Source of the DNA: an uncultured Ruminococcus sp.
GTDB taxonomy: Bacteria > Bacillota > Clostridia > Oscillospirales > Acutalibacteraceae
Assembly: GCA_902773065.1 (NCBI GenBank)
Contig: CACYDD010000012.1
Span: 1 to 18,134, forward strand
Length of the DNA stretch: 18,134 bases
Reading direction: 5' to 3'
Part shown: positions 1-6,730 of the stretch, piece by piece
How positions within the stretch are numbered: the stretch's first letter is position 1
Layout: the number at the start of each line of letters is the position of its first letter
The notes under the pieces: generated by a model
The model's input: only the letters and a program-made list of their open reading frames with translations
Database searches by the model: none
Told to the model about the DNA's origin: nothing
Made by a program: the position numbers and the translations under genes

Positions 1-54
1 ACCACATTCCTCATGCAGTTCTTCGGAAAAAAACTCCTGTGAATCGATACTCAA
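1..54 (-). CDS. purF: Amidophosphoribosyltransferase, N-terminal fragment (runs off left edge)
   Basis: Read on the minus strand from position 54, the frame gives 18 residues ending in L-H-E-E-C-G at the edge. PurF proteins carry a short propeptide ending in Glu-Glu followed by the catalytic N-terminal Cys of the glutamine amidotransferase domain (typically E-E-C-G-V-F-G), so the last two residues seen would be that Cys and Gly. PurF makes 5-phosphoribosylamine from PRPP and glutamine, the first step of purine synthesis. A TGA at 73-75 closes the frame upstream, so only GTG at 61-63 or TTG at 52-54 can start it. I prefer TTG because GGTGG lies about 5 bases before it. The gene follows purC on the same strand, which fits a purine cluster. 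The identity rests on a short stretch, but the motif is specific. Confidence 0.72.
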   Translation of the reverse strand, partial: MSIDSQEFFSEELHEECG

Positions 55-75
55 AAAATCCACCCCATATTTTCA

Positions 76-103
76 GTGTGGAGTGTGGAGTGTGGAGTGT
101 GGA
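76..103. repeat. Four perfect tandem copies of heptamer GTGTGGA
   Basis: GTGTGGA repeats exactly four times (76, 83, 90, 97). It lies in the untranslated leader of purF, just upstream of its start. Seven is not a multiple of three, and the tract is non-coding. Related units recur in inverted orientation at the other end of the spacer, beside the purC stop. Confidence 0.95.
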
Positions 104-290
104 GTTTACACCCCGACACTTCTATATGCTCCGATACACGTTATCACACACTAAATTTTATAAGAATTTAAAACACTTTAGCAAATCACAAAATTTTAAA
201 TAAAGCAATAGATGATGTTTTGAATTTGGTGAAAAGCAGAAGAATGTTCCGTATTACGAAAAACAACTCCACTCTCCACACTCCAAACTC
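81..290. repeat. Inverted-repeat-bounded spacer between purC and purF
   Basis: Bases 81-106 pair with 265-290 at 24 of 26 positions (mismatches at 85/286 and 98/273). Both arms are made of GGAGTGTGGAG-type units. The right arm reaches into the purC stop codon (289-291). The 158 bases between the arms are AT-rich, hold the best purF promoter candidate and no gene. This could be a small non-autonomous element with terminal inverted repeats, or simply heptamer arrays facing each other. In a purC-purF read-through transcript the arms could form a long stem. Confidence 0.7.
157..184 (-). promoter_or_regulatory. Candidate sigma-A promoter for purF
   Basis: On the minus strand, TTGCTA (179-184) and TATAAA (157-162) are separated by 16 bases, giving a start near 150 and a leader of about 95 bases that contains the heptamer array. 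The -35 matches 4 of 6 and the -10 matches 5 of 6. The background is AT-rich, so chance matches are possible. I saw no PurR box or purine riboswitch. Confidence 0.4.
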
Positions 291-999
291 AACCAAGTCC
301 TACTCTTTTCATCATTTCGGCATAGGCTTCTTCAACGCCGCCAAGGTCACGGCGGAAACGGTCTTTATCGAGCTTTTCGTGGGTCTTGATATCCCAGAAA
401 CGGCAGGTGTCGGGAGAAATTTCGTCTGCAAGAACGATCTCACCGCCTGATGTTTTGCCGAATTCAAGCTTGAAGTCGATCAGCTCAACGCCGACACTTT
501 CAAAGAATTCTACCATATATTTATTGACATCAAGTGCCATTTTGCTGATGATATCGATATCCTCCCATGTTGCCGCACCGATTGCAACCGCATGATAGGA
601 ATTGATCAGCGGATCGCCGAGATCGTCATCCTTATAGGAAAATTCAAGAACAGTTGTTTTCAGCTCTGTGCCTTCTTCAAGACCAAGACGCTTTGCCATA
701 GAGCCTGCCGCCTTATTACGGATGATCACTTCAAGCGGAACAATCGTTACTTTTTTGACCACTGTTTCTCTGTCGCTGAGTTCCTCCACATAATGAGTCC
801 TGATACCCTTTTCTTCAAGAAGCTTGAACATAAAGTTTGACATTCTGTTATTCACAACGCCCTTACCGGTGATCGTACCTTTTTTCAGACCGTTGAATGC
901 AGTTGCATCATCTTTATACTCAACTACGCAAAGATCCGGGTCGGCTGTTGCATAAACCTTTTTTGCCTTACCTTCATAAAGCTGCTCTGTTTTTTCCAT
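289..999 (-). CDS. purC: Phosphoribosylaminoimidazole-succinocarboxamide synthase
   Basis: SAICAR synthetase joins CAIR and aspartate using ATP in cytosolic purine synthesis. The 236 residues match the short bacterial form. Seen in order: the glycine-rich N-terminal Y-E-G-K-A-K-K-V-Y, the D-D-A-T-A-F-N-G and I-T-G-K-G nucleotide loop, the family signature V-P-L-E-V-I-I-R-N-K-A-A-G-S, the second signature I-D-F-K-L-E-F-G-K, and D-E-I-S-P-D-T-C-R-F-W-D. I start at ATG 997-999 because GAGGAG lies 8 bases upstream; the frame continues 6 codons to a TTG (1015-1017), but that start would sit on the ribosome site. The gene is complete, divergent from pyk, and upstream of purF on the same strand. Confidence 0.97.
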   Translation of the reverse strand: MEKTEQLYEGKAKKVYATADPDLCVVEYKDDATAFNGLKKGTITGKGVVNNRMSNFMFKLLEEKGIRTHYVEELSDRETVVKKVTIVPLEVIIRNKAAGSMAKRLGLEEGTELKTTVLEFSYKDDDLGDPLINSYHAVAIGAATWEDIDIISKMALDVNKYMVEFFESVGVELIDFKLEFGKTSGGEIVLADEISPDTCRFWDIKTHEKLDKDRFRRDLGGVEEAYAEMMKRVGLG

Positions 1000-1051
1000 T
1001 GAAATTACTCCTCTCAAGTATCTTTACAAAAAAGCCTAAAATACAGTTTTT

Positions 1052-1080
1052 ATTATACAACCAAACCGCATTTTAAGCAA
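1052..1080 (-). promoter_or_regulatory. Candidate sigma-A promoter for purC
   Basis: Minus-strand TTGCTT (1075-1080), a 17-base spacer and a perfect TATAAT (1052-1057) give a leader of about 45 bases before the purC ATG. The -35 is weak (3 of 6), but spacing and position are good. Confidence 0.5.
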
Positions 1081-1105
1081 GCAATTCTATTCATCAAAAT
1101 ATTTT

Positions 1106-1133
1106 TTGACATTTATTACAGTTTTTTTATTAT
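1106..1133 (+). promoter_or_regulatory. Candidate distal promoter P1 for pyk
   Basis: A perfect TTGACA (1106-1111), 16 bases, then TATTAT (1128-1133). A start near 1140 would leave a leader of about 140 bases before pyk. The spacer is a T-rich tract in an AT-rich region, so this remains a prediction. Confidence 0.45.
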
Positions 1134-1215
1134 TTTTTGTGTATTTTTCTATTTTACACATAATCACTGCAAATAACAGTTTCCATTTGATCAGAAATAT
1201 TTATCTCCCCTTCTC

Positions 1216-1250
1216 TTGTAAAATGCTGATGAATGTTGTATTATTATAAT
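1216..1250 (+). promoter_or_regulatory. Candidate proximal promoter P2 for pyk
   Basis: TTGTAA (1216-1221), 17 bases, TATTAT (1239-1244), overlapped by a perfect TATAAT at 1245-1250. A start around 1252-1257 gives a leader of about 25 bases carrying the AGGAG ribosome site at 1266-1270. Confidence 0.45.
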
Positions 1251-1278
1251 GGATATTTTTAATTCAGGAGAGATCAAT

Positions 1279-3030
1279 ATGAGAAAAACGAAAATAATAT
1301 GCACACTCGGACCTTCGACAGAAGATGAAACGATTCTTCGTGCATTGATGAAAACCGGCATGGATGTAGCAAGAATCAATATGTCACACGGTTCATATGA
1401 AGAACATAAACAGAAAATCGACAAACTGAAAAAGCTGCGCAGTGAACTGGAACTCCCTGTTGCCATACTCTTAGATACAAAAGGACCGGAGATCAGAACA
1501 GGTAATTTTCTCGAAAAAGTCACCCTTGAAGCAGGTCAGGACTTTACACTTACCATTCATGAATGTGACGGTGACAAAGAACATTGCAGTATCACCTTTG
1601 CAGGACTTCCCGATGATGTGGATGTCGGAACAAGGATCCTGATTGATGACGGTCTGATTGAAATGATCGTAAAAAGTAAGACAGAAACCGATATTGTCTG
1701 CAAAGTCATTAACGGCGGTCCTGTTTCTTCCCACAAAGGTATCAATGTTCCTGATGTTACGCTGTCGCTGCCGTTTCTGAGCGACAAGGACAAAGAAGAC
1801 CTGAAATTCGGCGTTGAGCAGGATGTAGACTTTGTTGCCGCTTCTTTTACAAGATGTGCCGAGGATATCAACGAAATGCGTGCCGAACTGACCAAAAACG
1901 GCGGTCACGATATCCGTATCATTGCAAAAATCGAAAACAAAGACGGCGTTAACAATATAGATGATATCGTAAGAGTTTCTGACGGTATCATGGTCGCAAG
2001 AGGTGACCTCGGCGTTGAAATTCCGATTGCGGAAATTCCTGTCATTCAGAAAATGCTGATCCGCAAAACCAGAAATTCCGATAAGCCTGTTATCACTGCA
2101 ACACAGATGCTTGACTCCATGATCAAGAATCCCCGTCCTACCCGTGCAGAAACGACTGACGTTGCCAATGCGATCTATGACGGCACAAGTGTGATCATGC
2201 TTTCGGGCGAAACAGCCGCAGGTGCCTATCCTGTTGAAGCTGTAAAAACCATGGCAAAAATCGCCGAAACAACTGAAAGCAATATCAACTATATTGACCG
2301 TTTCAGAAAGCTTGATATGCATGAGCGTCCTGATGTTACTTCAGCGATCTCTCATGCAACCTGTACAACGGCACATGACCTTGGTGCATCCGCTATCATC
2401 ACCGTTTCCAAAAGCGGAAGCACCTCCCGTATGCTGTCGAAATACCGCCCCGAGTGTCCGATCATCAGCGGTACACCGAGTGAAAAGGTATGGCGGCAGA
2501 CCAATATGTCATGGGGTGTACGTCCGATTATGATCGAAGAAAAGGACAACACTGACGACCTGATCGATCATGTGATCGACTCCGCACAGAAAAAAGGACT
2601 TCTGAACAATGGCGACCTTGTTGTACTGACAGCCGGTGTTCCGCTGGGCGTATCAGGTACAACAAACCTGATGAAGGTACATCTTGTCGGCAATATTCTT
2701 TGCAGCGGCACAACCATTGTCAATGATCTTTCCGCACACGGTCATCTCGTCGTATGCAGAAATGATGAAGAAGCTCTCATCAACTGCAAGGAAGGCGAAA
2801 TTCTGGTCATCCGCGAAACCAACAACAGTCTCCTCCCTGTCATGAAGAAATGTGCGGGCATTATCACAGAAGTTGACGGCACAGATTCCCATGCGGCCAT
2901 CGTAGGACTTGCCCTGAACAAGCCTGTCATTGTCGGTGCAAAAAATGCGACCCTCCTGCTGAAAACCGGAACAAATGTCAATATGTATTCCGGAAAAAGC
3001 GTCGTTACAACCGCTACAACAAAAGTATAA
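1279..3030 (+). CDS. pyk: Pyruvate kinase with C-terminal PEP-utilising (phosphohistidine) domain
   Basis: Converts phosphoenolpyruvate and ADP to pyruvate and ATP, the last step of glycolysis. The 583 residues match the long Bacillus-type enzyme. Visible: N-terminal K-I-I-C-T-L-G-P-S-T, the I-N-M-S-H-G loop, D-T-K-G-P-E-I-R-T-G, the active-site stretch I-I-A-K-I-E-N, M-V-A-R-G-D-L-G-V-E, and the M-L-D-S-M-I-K-N-P-R-P-T-R-A-E signature. The Glu of K-G-P-E is the residue found in K+-dependent enzymes (K+-independent ones have Lys). The last 80 or so residues add a mobile phosphohistidine-like domain with T-D-S-H-A-A-I-V-G. I start at ATG 1279, not 1249, because AGGAG at 1266-1270 sits 8 bases before it and the core begins there (M-R-K-T-K-I). 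Monocistronic, with a terminator after it. Confidence 0.97.
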   Translation: MRKTKIICTLGPSTEDETILRALMKTGMDVARINMSHGSYEEHKQKIDKLKKLRSELELPVAILLDTKGPEIRTGNFLEKVTLEAGQDFTLTIHECDGDKEHCSITFAGLPDDVDVGTRILIDDGLIEMIVKSKTETDIVCKVINGGPVSSHKGINVPDVTLSLPFLSDKDKEDLKFGVEQDVDFVAASFTRCAEDINEMRAELTKNGGHDIRIIAKIENKDGVNNIDDIVRVSDGIMVARGDLGVEIPIAEIPVIQKMLIRKTRNSDKPVITATQMLDSMIKNPRPTRAETTDVANAIYDGTSVIMLSGETAAGAYPVEAVKTMAKIAETTESNINYIDRFRKLDMHERPDVTSAISHATCTTAHDLGASAIITVSKSGSTSRMLSKYRPECPIISGTPSEKVWRQTNMSWGVRPIMIEEKDNTDDLIDHVIDSAQKKGLLNNGDLVVLTAGVPLGVSGTTNLMKVHLVGNILCSGTTIVNDLSAHGHLVVCRNDEEALINCKEGEILVIRETNNSLLPVMKKCAGIITEVDGTDSHAAIVGLALNKPVIVGAKNATLLLKTGTNVNMYSGKSVVTTATTKV

Positions 3031-3042
3031 ATATTCCTATTC

Positions 3043-3080
3043 CGGTCGGAGGCACTCGCTTCTGACCGAAAAATTATTTT
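3043..3080 (+). terminator. Terminator after pyk
   Basis: A 10-bp stem (3043-3052 with 3059-3068, including two G-T pairs) encloses a 6-base loop and is followed by AAAAATTATTTT. The T tract is displaced by about 5 bases, so termination may be incomplete. It separates pyk from the restriction-modification pair. Confidence 0.55.
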
Positions 3081-3094
3081 GATAATGTGTCATA

Positions 3095-3123
3095 TTGAAA
3101 TTTTACTCTGTTTTTGTTATAAT
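3095..3123 (+). promoter_or_regulatory. Promoter of the restriction-modification operon
   Basis: TTGAAA (3095-3100), exactly 17 bases, TATAAT (3118-3123). A start near 3130 leaves a leader of about 30 bases with AGGGAGGA at 3145-3152. Strong match and ideal placement. No operator or controller (C-protein) box was recognised. Confidence 0.7.
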
Positions 3124-3158
3124 ATGATGGTTATTAATATACTCAGGGAGGAATTTAC

Positions 3159-4457
3159 TTGAAATTTAATAATAAAATCAGATTTATTGATTTATTTTCA
3201 GGTATAGGCGGAATTCGTAAAGGATTTGAAATTGCCTGCAGTGACTTGGGTATAGATGCAGAATGTGTTTTTACTTCTGAAATAAAAAATCATGCTGTAA
3301 AAGTATTCAAGCAAAATCACCCATTGGAAGATATTCATGGAGATATTACCAAAATATCCAGTGATGCTATTCCTGACTTTGATTTCCTGCTTGCCGGATT
3401 TCCGTGTCAGGCTTTTTCTGTTGCCGGAAAAAGACTTGGTTTTGAAGATACCCGAGGCACTCTTTTTTTTGAGGTTGTCCGAATCCTGAAAGAAAAACAG
3501 CCGTATGGCTTTTTGCTTGAAAATGTTGAAGGGCTGGTAAATCACGATAAACAAAATTCTACTGACAAAATCGGAAAAACATTATCTGTAATTTTATCAA
3601 ATCTTGAAGATTTAGGGTATAGGGTCAACTGGAAGGTATTGAATGCAAAAGACTTCGGTATTCCACAGGATAGAAAAAGAATCTATATTGTCGGCACCAA
3701 AACCGAAAAACCAATACTGGATAATTTCCAAAAAAGCAAATCAAAATTGTCAGATATTCTTGAAAGCGGTCTGCCTGTTTCTGAAAGCGAATTTGTGAAG
3801 CTGATTCTTTCGCATTACTCATTAAATGATTTAAAAGGTAAGTCGATCAAGGATAAACGCGGCGGCGATAATAATATTCACAGTTGGGATATTGAATATA
3901 AAGGACCTGTTAATAATGACGAAAGAGAATTATTAAACAGAATGCTGAAAGAACGCCGCAAGAAGAAATGGGCAGAGGAATATGGTATTGACTGGATGGA
4001 TGGAATGCCGCTTACGATAGAACAGATCCGTACATTTTATCACCATGAAGCTCTTAAGGAAATGCTGGAAGATCTTGTAACAAAAAAATATTTAAAAAAA
4101 GAACATCCGAAAAAAAAAGTAGGAAATCGCAGAATACATGATGAAACATTACCATTAGGTTATAATATTGTAGCCGGAAAAATGTCATATGAGGTCGGTA
4201 AAATACTTGACCCTGACGGTATTGCTCCTACACTCGTGGCAATGGATATGTGTCATTTGTTTGTCATTGACGGAAACGGTCTTCGCCCTCTTTCTTTACG
4301 TGAAGGATTACGTCTTTTTGGTTATCCGGATAGTTATCAATTCAATGTATCTGTTCAGGAAGGATATGATCTGTTAGGGAATACGGTTGTTGTTCCTGTT
4401 ATTAAAGAGGTATCGGAACGAATTTTGAATATTTATAAAGGAGAGAACAACAAATGA
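3159..4457 (+). CDS. C5-cytosine DNA methyltransferase of a type II R-M system
   Basis: Methylates C5 of cytosine in a short DNA site using S-adenosylmethionine, protecting host DNA. The 432 residues carry the ordered motifs: I (F-S-G-I-G-G, 13-18), IV with the catalytic Cys (G-F-P-C-Q, Cys83), VI (E-N-V, 121-123), VIII (Q-D-R-K-R, 170-174), a target-recognition region of about 190 residues, IX (R-P-L-S-L-R-E) and X (G-N-T-V-V-V-P). The start is TTG at 3159, chosen because AGGGAGGA lies 6 bases upstream and no ATG fits. The stop overlaps the endonuclease start (ATGA), so the methylase is made first. The region looks AT-richer than its neighbours, as expected for a transferred cassette. I do not read the specificity from the recognition domain; GGNNCC is suggested only by the partner gene. 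Confidence 0.95.
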   Translation: MKFNNKIRFIDLFSGIGGIRKGFEIACSDLGIDAECVFTSEIKNHAVKVFKQNHPLEDIHGDITKISSDAIPDFDFLLAGFPCQAFSVAGKRLGFEDTRGTLFFEVVRILKEKQPYGFLLENVEGLVNHDKQNSTDKIGKTLSVILSNLEDLGYRVNWKVLNAKDFGIPQDRKRIYIVGTKTEKPILDNFQKSKSKLSDILESGLPVSESEFVKLILSHYSLNDLKGKSIKDKRGGDNNIHSWDIEYKGPVNNDERELLNRMLKERRKKKWAEEYGIDWMDGMPLTIEQIRTFYHHEALKEMLEDLVTKKYLKKEHPKKKVGNRRIHDETLPLGYNIVAGKMSYEVGKILDPDGIAPTLVAMDMCHLFVIDGNGLRPLSLREGLRLFGYPDSYQFNVSVQEGYDLLGNTVVVPVIKEVSERILNIYKGENNK

Positions 4458-5179
4458 GGCTGACCGCTCAGAATGTATATAACAAACTTGTTAATGAAGA
4501 TAAGATTCTTGAATTAGAGGGACAAATCAGATTTTTCTTTGGCGATGTTGATATAATTGTTAAACAAAAGGACGTTGTAGGCAATATTATTCAGGAATGG
4601 CTGCAAGGATGGCTGGAGAAACGTGAAATAGAATATGCACCATCAGAAAACAATCAGATGCCTCCTGATTTCTTTTTGAATCCTGACAACAAAACAAAAG
4701 ATTTACTTGAAGTCAAAGCTTTTAACAGATCTGCAAGTCCTGGTTTTGATATTGCAGATTTTCGTATGTACGAAGAGGAAATTATTGATAAGCCCTATAT
4801 GCTGGATGTTGATTACCTTATTTTTGGTTATGATATGAGTGATAATGGTATCGTTACAATTAAAGATATATGGATCAAAAAAGTCTGGGAAATCACAAGA
4901 CGTATGGATAAATGGGCATTGAATCTACAAATTAAACAAGGTGTTGTACATAAAATACGCCCTGGAGTATGGTATAGCAATAAACGCGGAAATATTCCCA
5001 TGTTTTCATGTATGGAAGATTTTATCTCAGCTATCGAAGAAACAGTATACCAAAATCCCAAAACACATAATGATGCTGCAATGTGGAAACGAAAGTTCAT
5101 TGAAAGCTATGAACAATATTACGGAATCACTTTATCAATACCAAGATGGAGTGATATTGCAGATAAATACAGTGTCTGA
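4454..5179 (+). CDS. Type II restriction endonuclease, NgoBV/NlaIV-like
   Basis: Cleaves unmethylated copies of the site protected by the upstream methyltransferase. The 241-residue protein has a PD-(D/E)XK-type core: Pro71-Asp72, then Glu86-Val-Lys88 (L-L-E-V-K). The overall sequence (M-R-L-T-A-Q-N-V-Y at the start, then I-I-Q-E-W-L, Q-M-P-P-D-F-F, A-S-P-G-F-D-I-A-D-F) resembles my memory of the NgoBV/NlaIV restriction family, known to cut GGNNCC. The family call is recall, not a search. The 4-bp overlap with the methyltransferase, plus a GGAGAG ribosome site inside its 3' end, indicates translational coupling. A terminator follows. It appears intact. Confidence 0.82.
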   Translation: MRLTAQNVYNKLVNEDKILELEGQIRFFFGDVDIIVKQKDVVGNIIQEWLQGWLEKREIEYAPSENNQMPPDFFLNPDNKTKDLLEVKAFNRSASPGFDIADFRMYEEEIIDKPYMLDVDYLIFGYDMSDNGIVTIKDIWIKKVWEITRRMDKWALNLQIKQGVVHKIRPGVWYSNKRGNIPMFSCMEDFISAIEETVYQNPKTHNDAAMWKRKFIESYEQYYGITLSIPRWSDIADKYSV

Positions 5180-5183
5180 TACT

Positions 5184-5223
5184 ATTTCAATCCTCAGAAG
5201 CGGAAACTTCCGTAAGTTGAAAT
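5184..5223. other. Nested stem-loop just after the endonuclease stop
   Basis: An outer 7-bp stem (ATTTCAA, 5184-5190, with TTGAAAT, 5217-5223) encloses an inner 5-bp stem (CGGAA/TTCCG, 5201-5212). There is no T tract directly after it; the strong terminator begins 8 bases downstream. It may stabilise the R-M mRNA 3' end, or be incidental. Confidence 0.45.
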
Positions 5224-5230
5224 GATAAAA

Positions 5231-5270
5231 AACATCCGATGAATGCTTTGTTCATCGGATGTTTTGTTTT
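5231..5270. terminator. Bidirectional terminator between R-M operon and K+ channel
   Basis: A perfect 13-bp stem (5231-5243 with 5251-5263) and a 7-base loop are followed by TTTGTTTT on the plus side and flanked by AAAAAA on the other, which reads as a T tract on the minus strand. It sits between two convergent genes and can serve both. Confidence 0.9.
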
Positions 5271-5292
5271 ATAGTCCCCTTAAATGCAACAA

Positions 5293-6580
5293 TCAGATTT
5301 CTTGTTGTGTGGAAACTTCGCCGGCAATTTTGCCTTTGAGTTTGGAGTACATGATAATATTGTCGCCCTCATGAAGAATAAGGTCACCTTTCGGAATAAT
5401 GGTTTTATTGTCTCTTTTTACCATAAGAATGACCGTCTGGCGTGAAATATCAAGATCTCTGATCATCTGACCGTTCCAGCGGTGGTTCTCACGCAGAACA
5501 ATTTCTTTCAGGTAGATCGGCTTGTCGCCCTTGATAGAGTCTGCTCCGAGGACGATTTTATCGCCGGCATTCAGGCGGACATTTCCCCGAGGGATAATGG
5601 TTTCGTTTCCTCGCTGAATAATTGCGATAATGATACCGTGAGGAAGTCCGAGATCCATGATTTTCTTCCCTACCCAGCGGTCGGATCTTTTGAGCTGAAT
5701 TTTAATAAAGTGAATATCCTCCTCAACACCGTTGCCGATACTCTGGAATTTGGAATACTGCTCCACAAAACCTGCAGAAATAATACCTGTCGGTATAGCA
5801 ACAATTCCGACACCGAGAAAAGCAATGACCGTTCCCATCAGCTTTCCTGCCGTCGTGATCGGATAGATATCACCGTACCCTACTGTCAGAAGCGTTGATA
5901 CCGACCACCAGATTCCTGAAAAAGCATTATTGAACACCTCTGGCTGGGCAGGATTTTCAATACTGTACATACAAAGACTGGAGGCAAGCATCATCACAAA
6001 TATGATAAAAACAGAGGACATGATCTGTTGTTTCTTTCTCAAGAGAACCTCTGTGATAACATTCAGTGAATCGTAATAGGCATTGATTCTGAAAAGCCGC
6101 AGTATTCGTGCCACTCTGAACATTCTGAATACAACCGCCCCTGCCGGAAAAAACGACGGCAGATAATACGGAAAAAAATGAAAGGAAATCAATAATACCC
6201 GTAAACGACAACATATATTTCAGAATCGATTTAAATTCATTGTGTTTGGGATAAAGGCAGTTTGCGGTATAGATCCTCAGAAAATAGTCCACAGCAAAAA
6301 AAGCTACTGTAGCGGCCTCTGTATAATCCAGTACCAAAGCATATTTTGCACGGATATCGCTGTAGGTATTGAGTATCGTAACCAACAGATTGATGATCAG
6401 TGCCAGTGTGCTGATGATATCGTACATCTGGTTGATCAGGTCATCCACCACACCGACCGAAACCATTTTAAAAATACGCCGTCTGAAACGCTCATGAACC
6501 GGGACATCCGGTTCATCCTCAGGATAATATTCATCCGGATTCATATCAGGTGCCGCTGTATGTTCTTGATTTTCCGTCAT
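5293..6580 (-). pseudogene. Voltage-gated K+ channel with two TrkA_C-like domains, frameshifted
   Basis: A six-helix channel: S1-S2 in the N-terminal half, an Arg-rich S4 (R-M-F-R-V-A-R-I-L-R-L-F-R), S5, the pore with selectivity filter T-V-G-Y-G-D, and S6. Two tandem cytosolic TrkA_C (RCK_C)-like domains follow, each ending in an I-I-P-(R/K)-G ... G-D motif. Start ATG 6578-6580 has GGAGG 6 bases upstream. After about 134 residues, in S3, the frame must shift by one base: a run of seven A (6172-6178) would have to be six to join D-F-L-S-F-F to P-Y-Y-L-P. Read as is, the first frame stops at 5957 and the pore half has no start with a ribosome site. Repaired length is 428 residues. This may be a real mutation, slippage, or a sequencing error. 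It is divergent from trkA-trkH, suggesting a shared role in K+ balance. Confidence 0.85.
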
Positions 6581-6616
6581 AATAAACCTCCGAAAAACTT
6601 GATGCTTTACTTTCTT

Positions 6617-6645
6617 ATTATACACATTTTACAATAAAAAGTCAT
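6617..6645 (-). promoter_or_regulatory. Candidate promoter of the K+ channel gene
   Basis: Minus-strand ATGACT (6640-6645), 17 bases, then a perfect TATAAT (6617-6622). A start near 6610 gives a leader of about 30 bases. The -35 matches 4 of 6. Confidence 0.5.
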
Positions 6646-6665
6646 TATATTTTTTGAATTTTTGG

Positions 6666-6694
6666 TTGAAAGAAATTATATTTTGGTATATGAT
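6666..6694 (+). promoter_or_regulatory. Promoter of trkA-trkH
   Basis: TTGAAA (6666-6671), exactly 17 bases, TATGAT (6689-6694). A start near 6701 leaves a leader of about 30 bases. Its -35 lies about 20 bases from the -35 of the divergent channel promoter, so one regulator could act on both. Confidence 0.6.
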
Positions 6695-6730
6695 ATTATT
6701 GTATATTAGACTATGATTGCAGGTGAATTT

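Noticed and set aside
76..103. CRISPR-like array
   Set aside because: Units are 7 bp with no spacers, and there are no cas genes nearby; it is a simple tandem repeat.
108..264. Purine riboswitch or PurR box upstream of purF
   Set aside because: I could not find the conserved purine-aptamer core or a PurR-type palindrome; the stretch is plain AT-rich DNA.
1471..2322. Long open frame antisense to pyk
   Set aside because: It lies wholly inside a well-supported pyk gene on the opposite strand, with no ribosome site and a Cys/Phe/Asp-rich composition typical of a shadow frame.
6172..6178. Programmed ribosomal frameshift in the channel gene
   Set aside because: The needed shift skips one base in a T7 run on the coding strand; no stimulatory element was seen and K+ channels are not known for this, so mutation or error is more likely.
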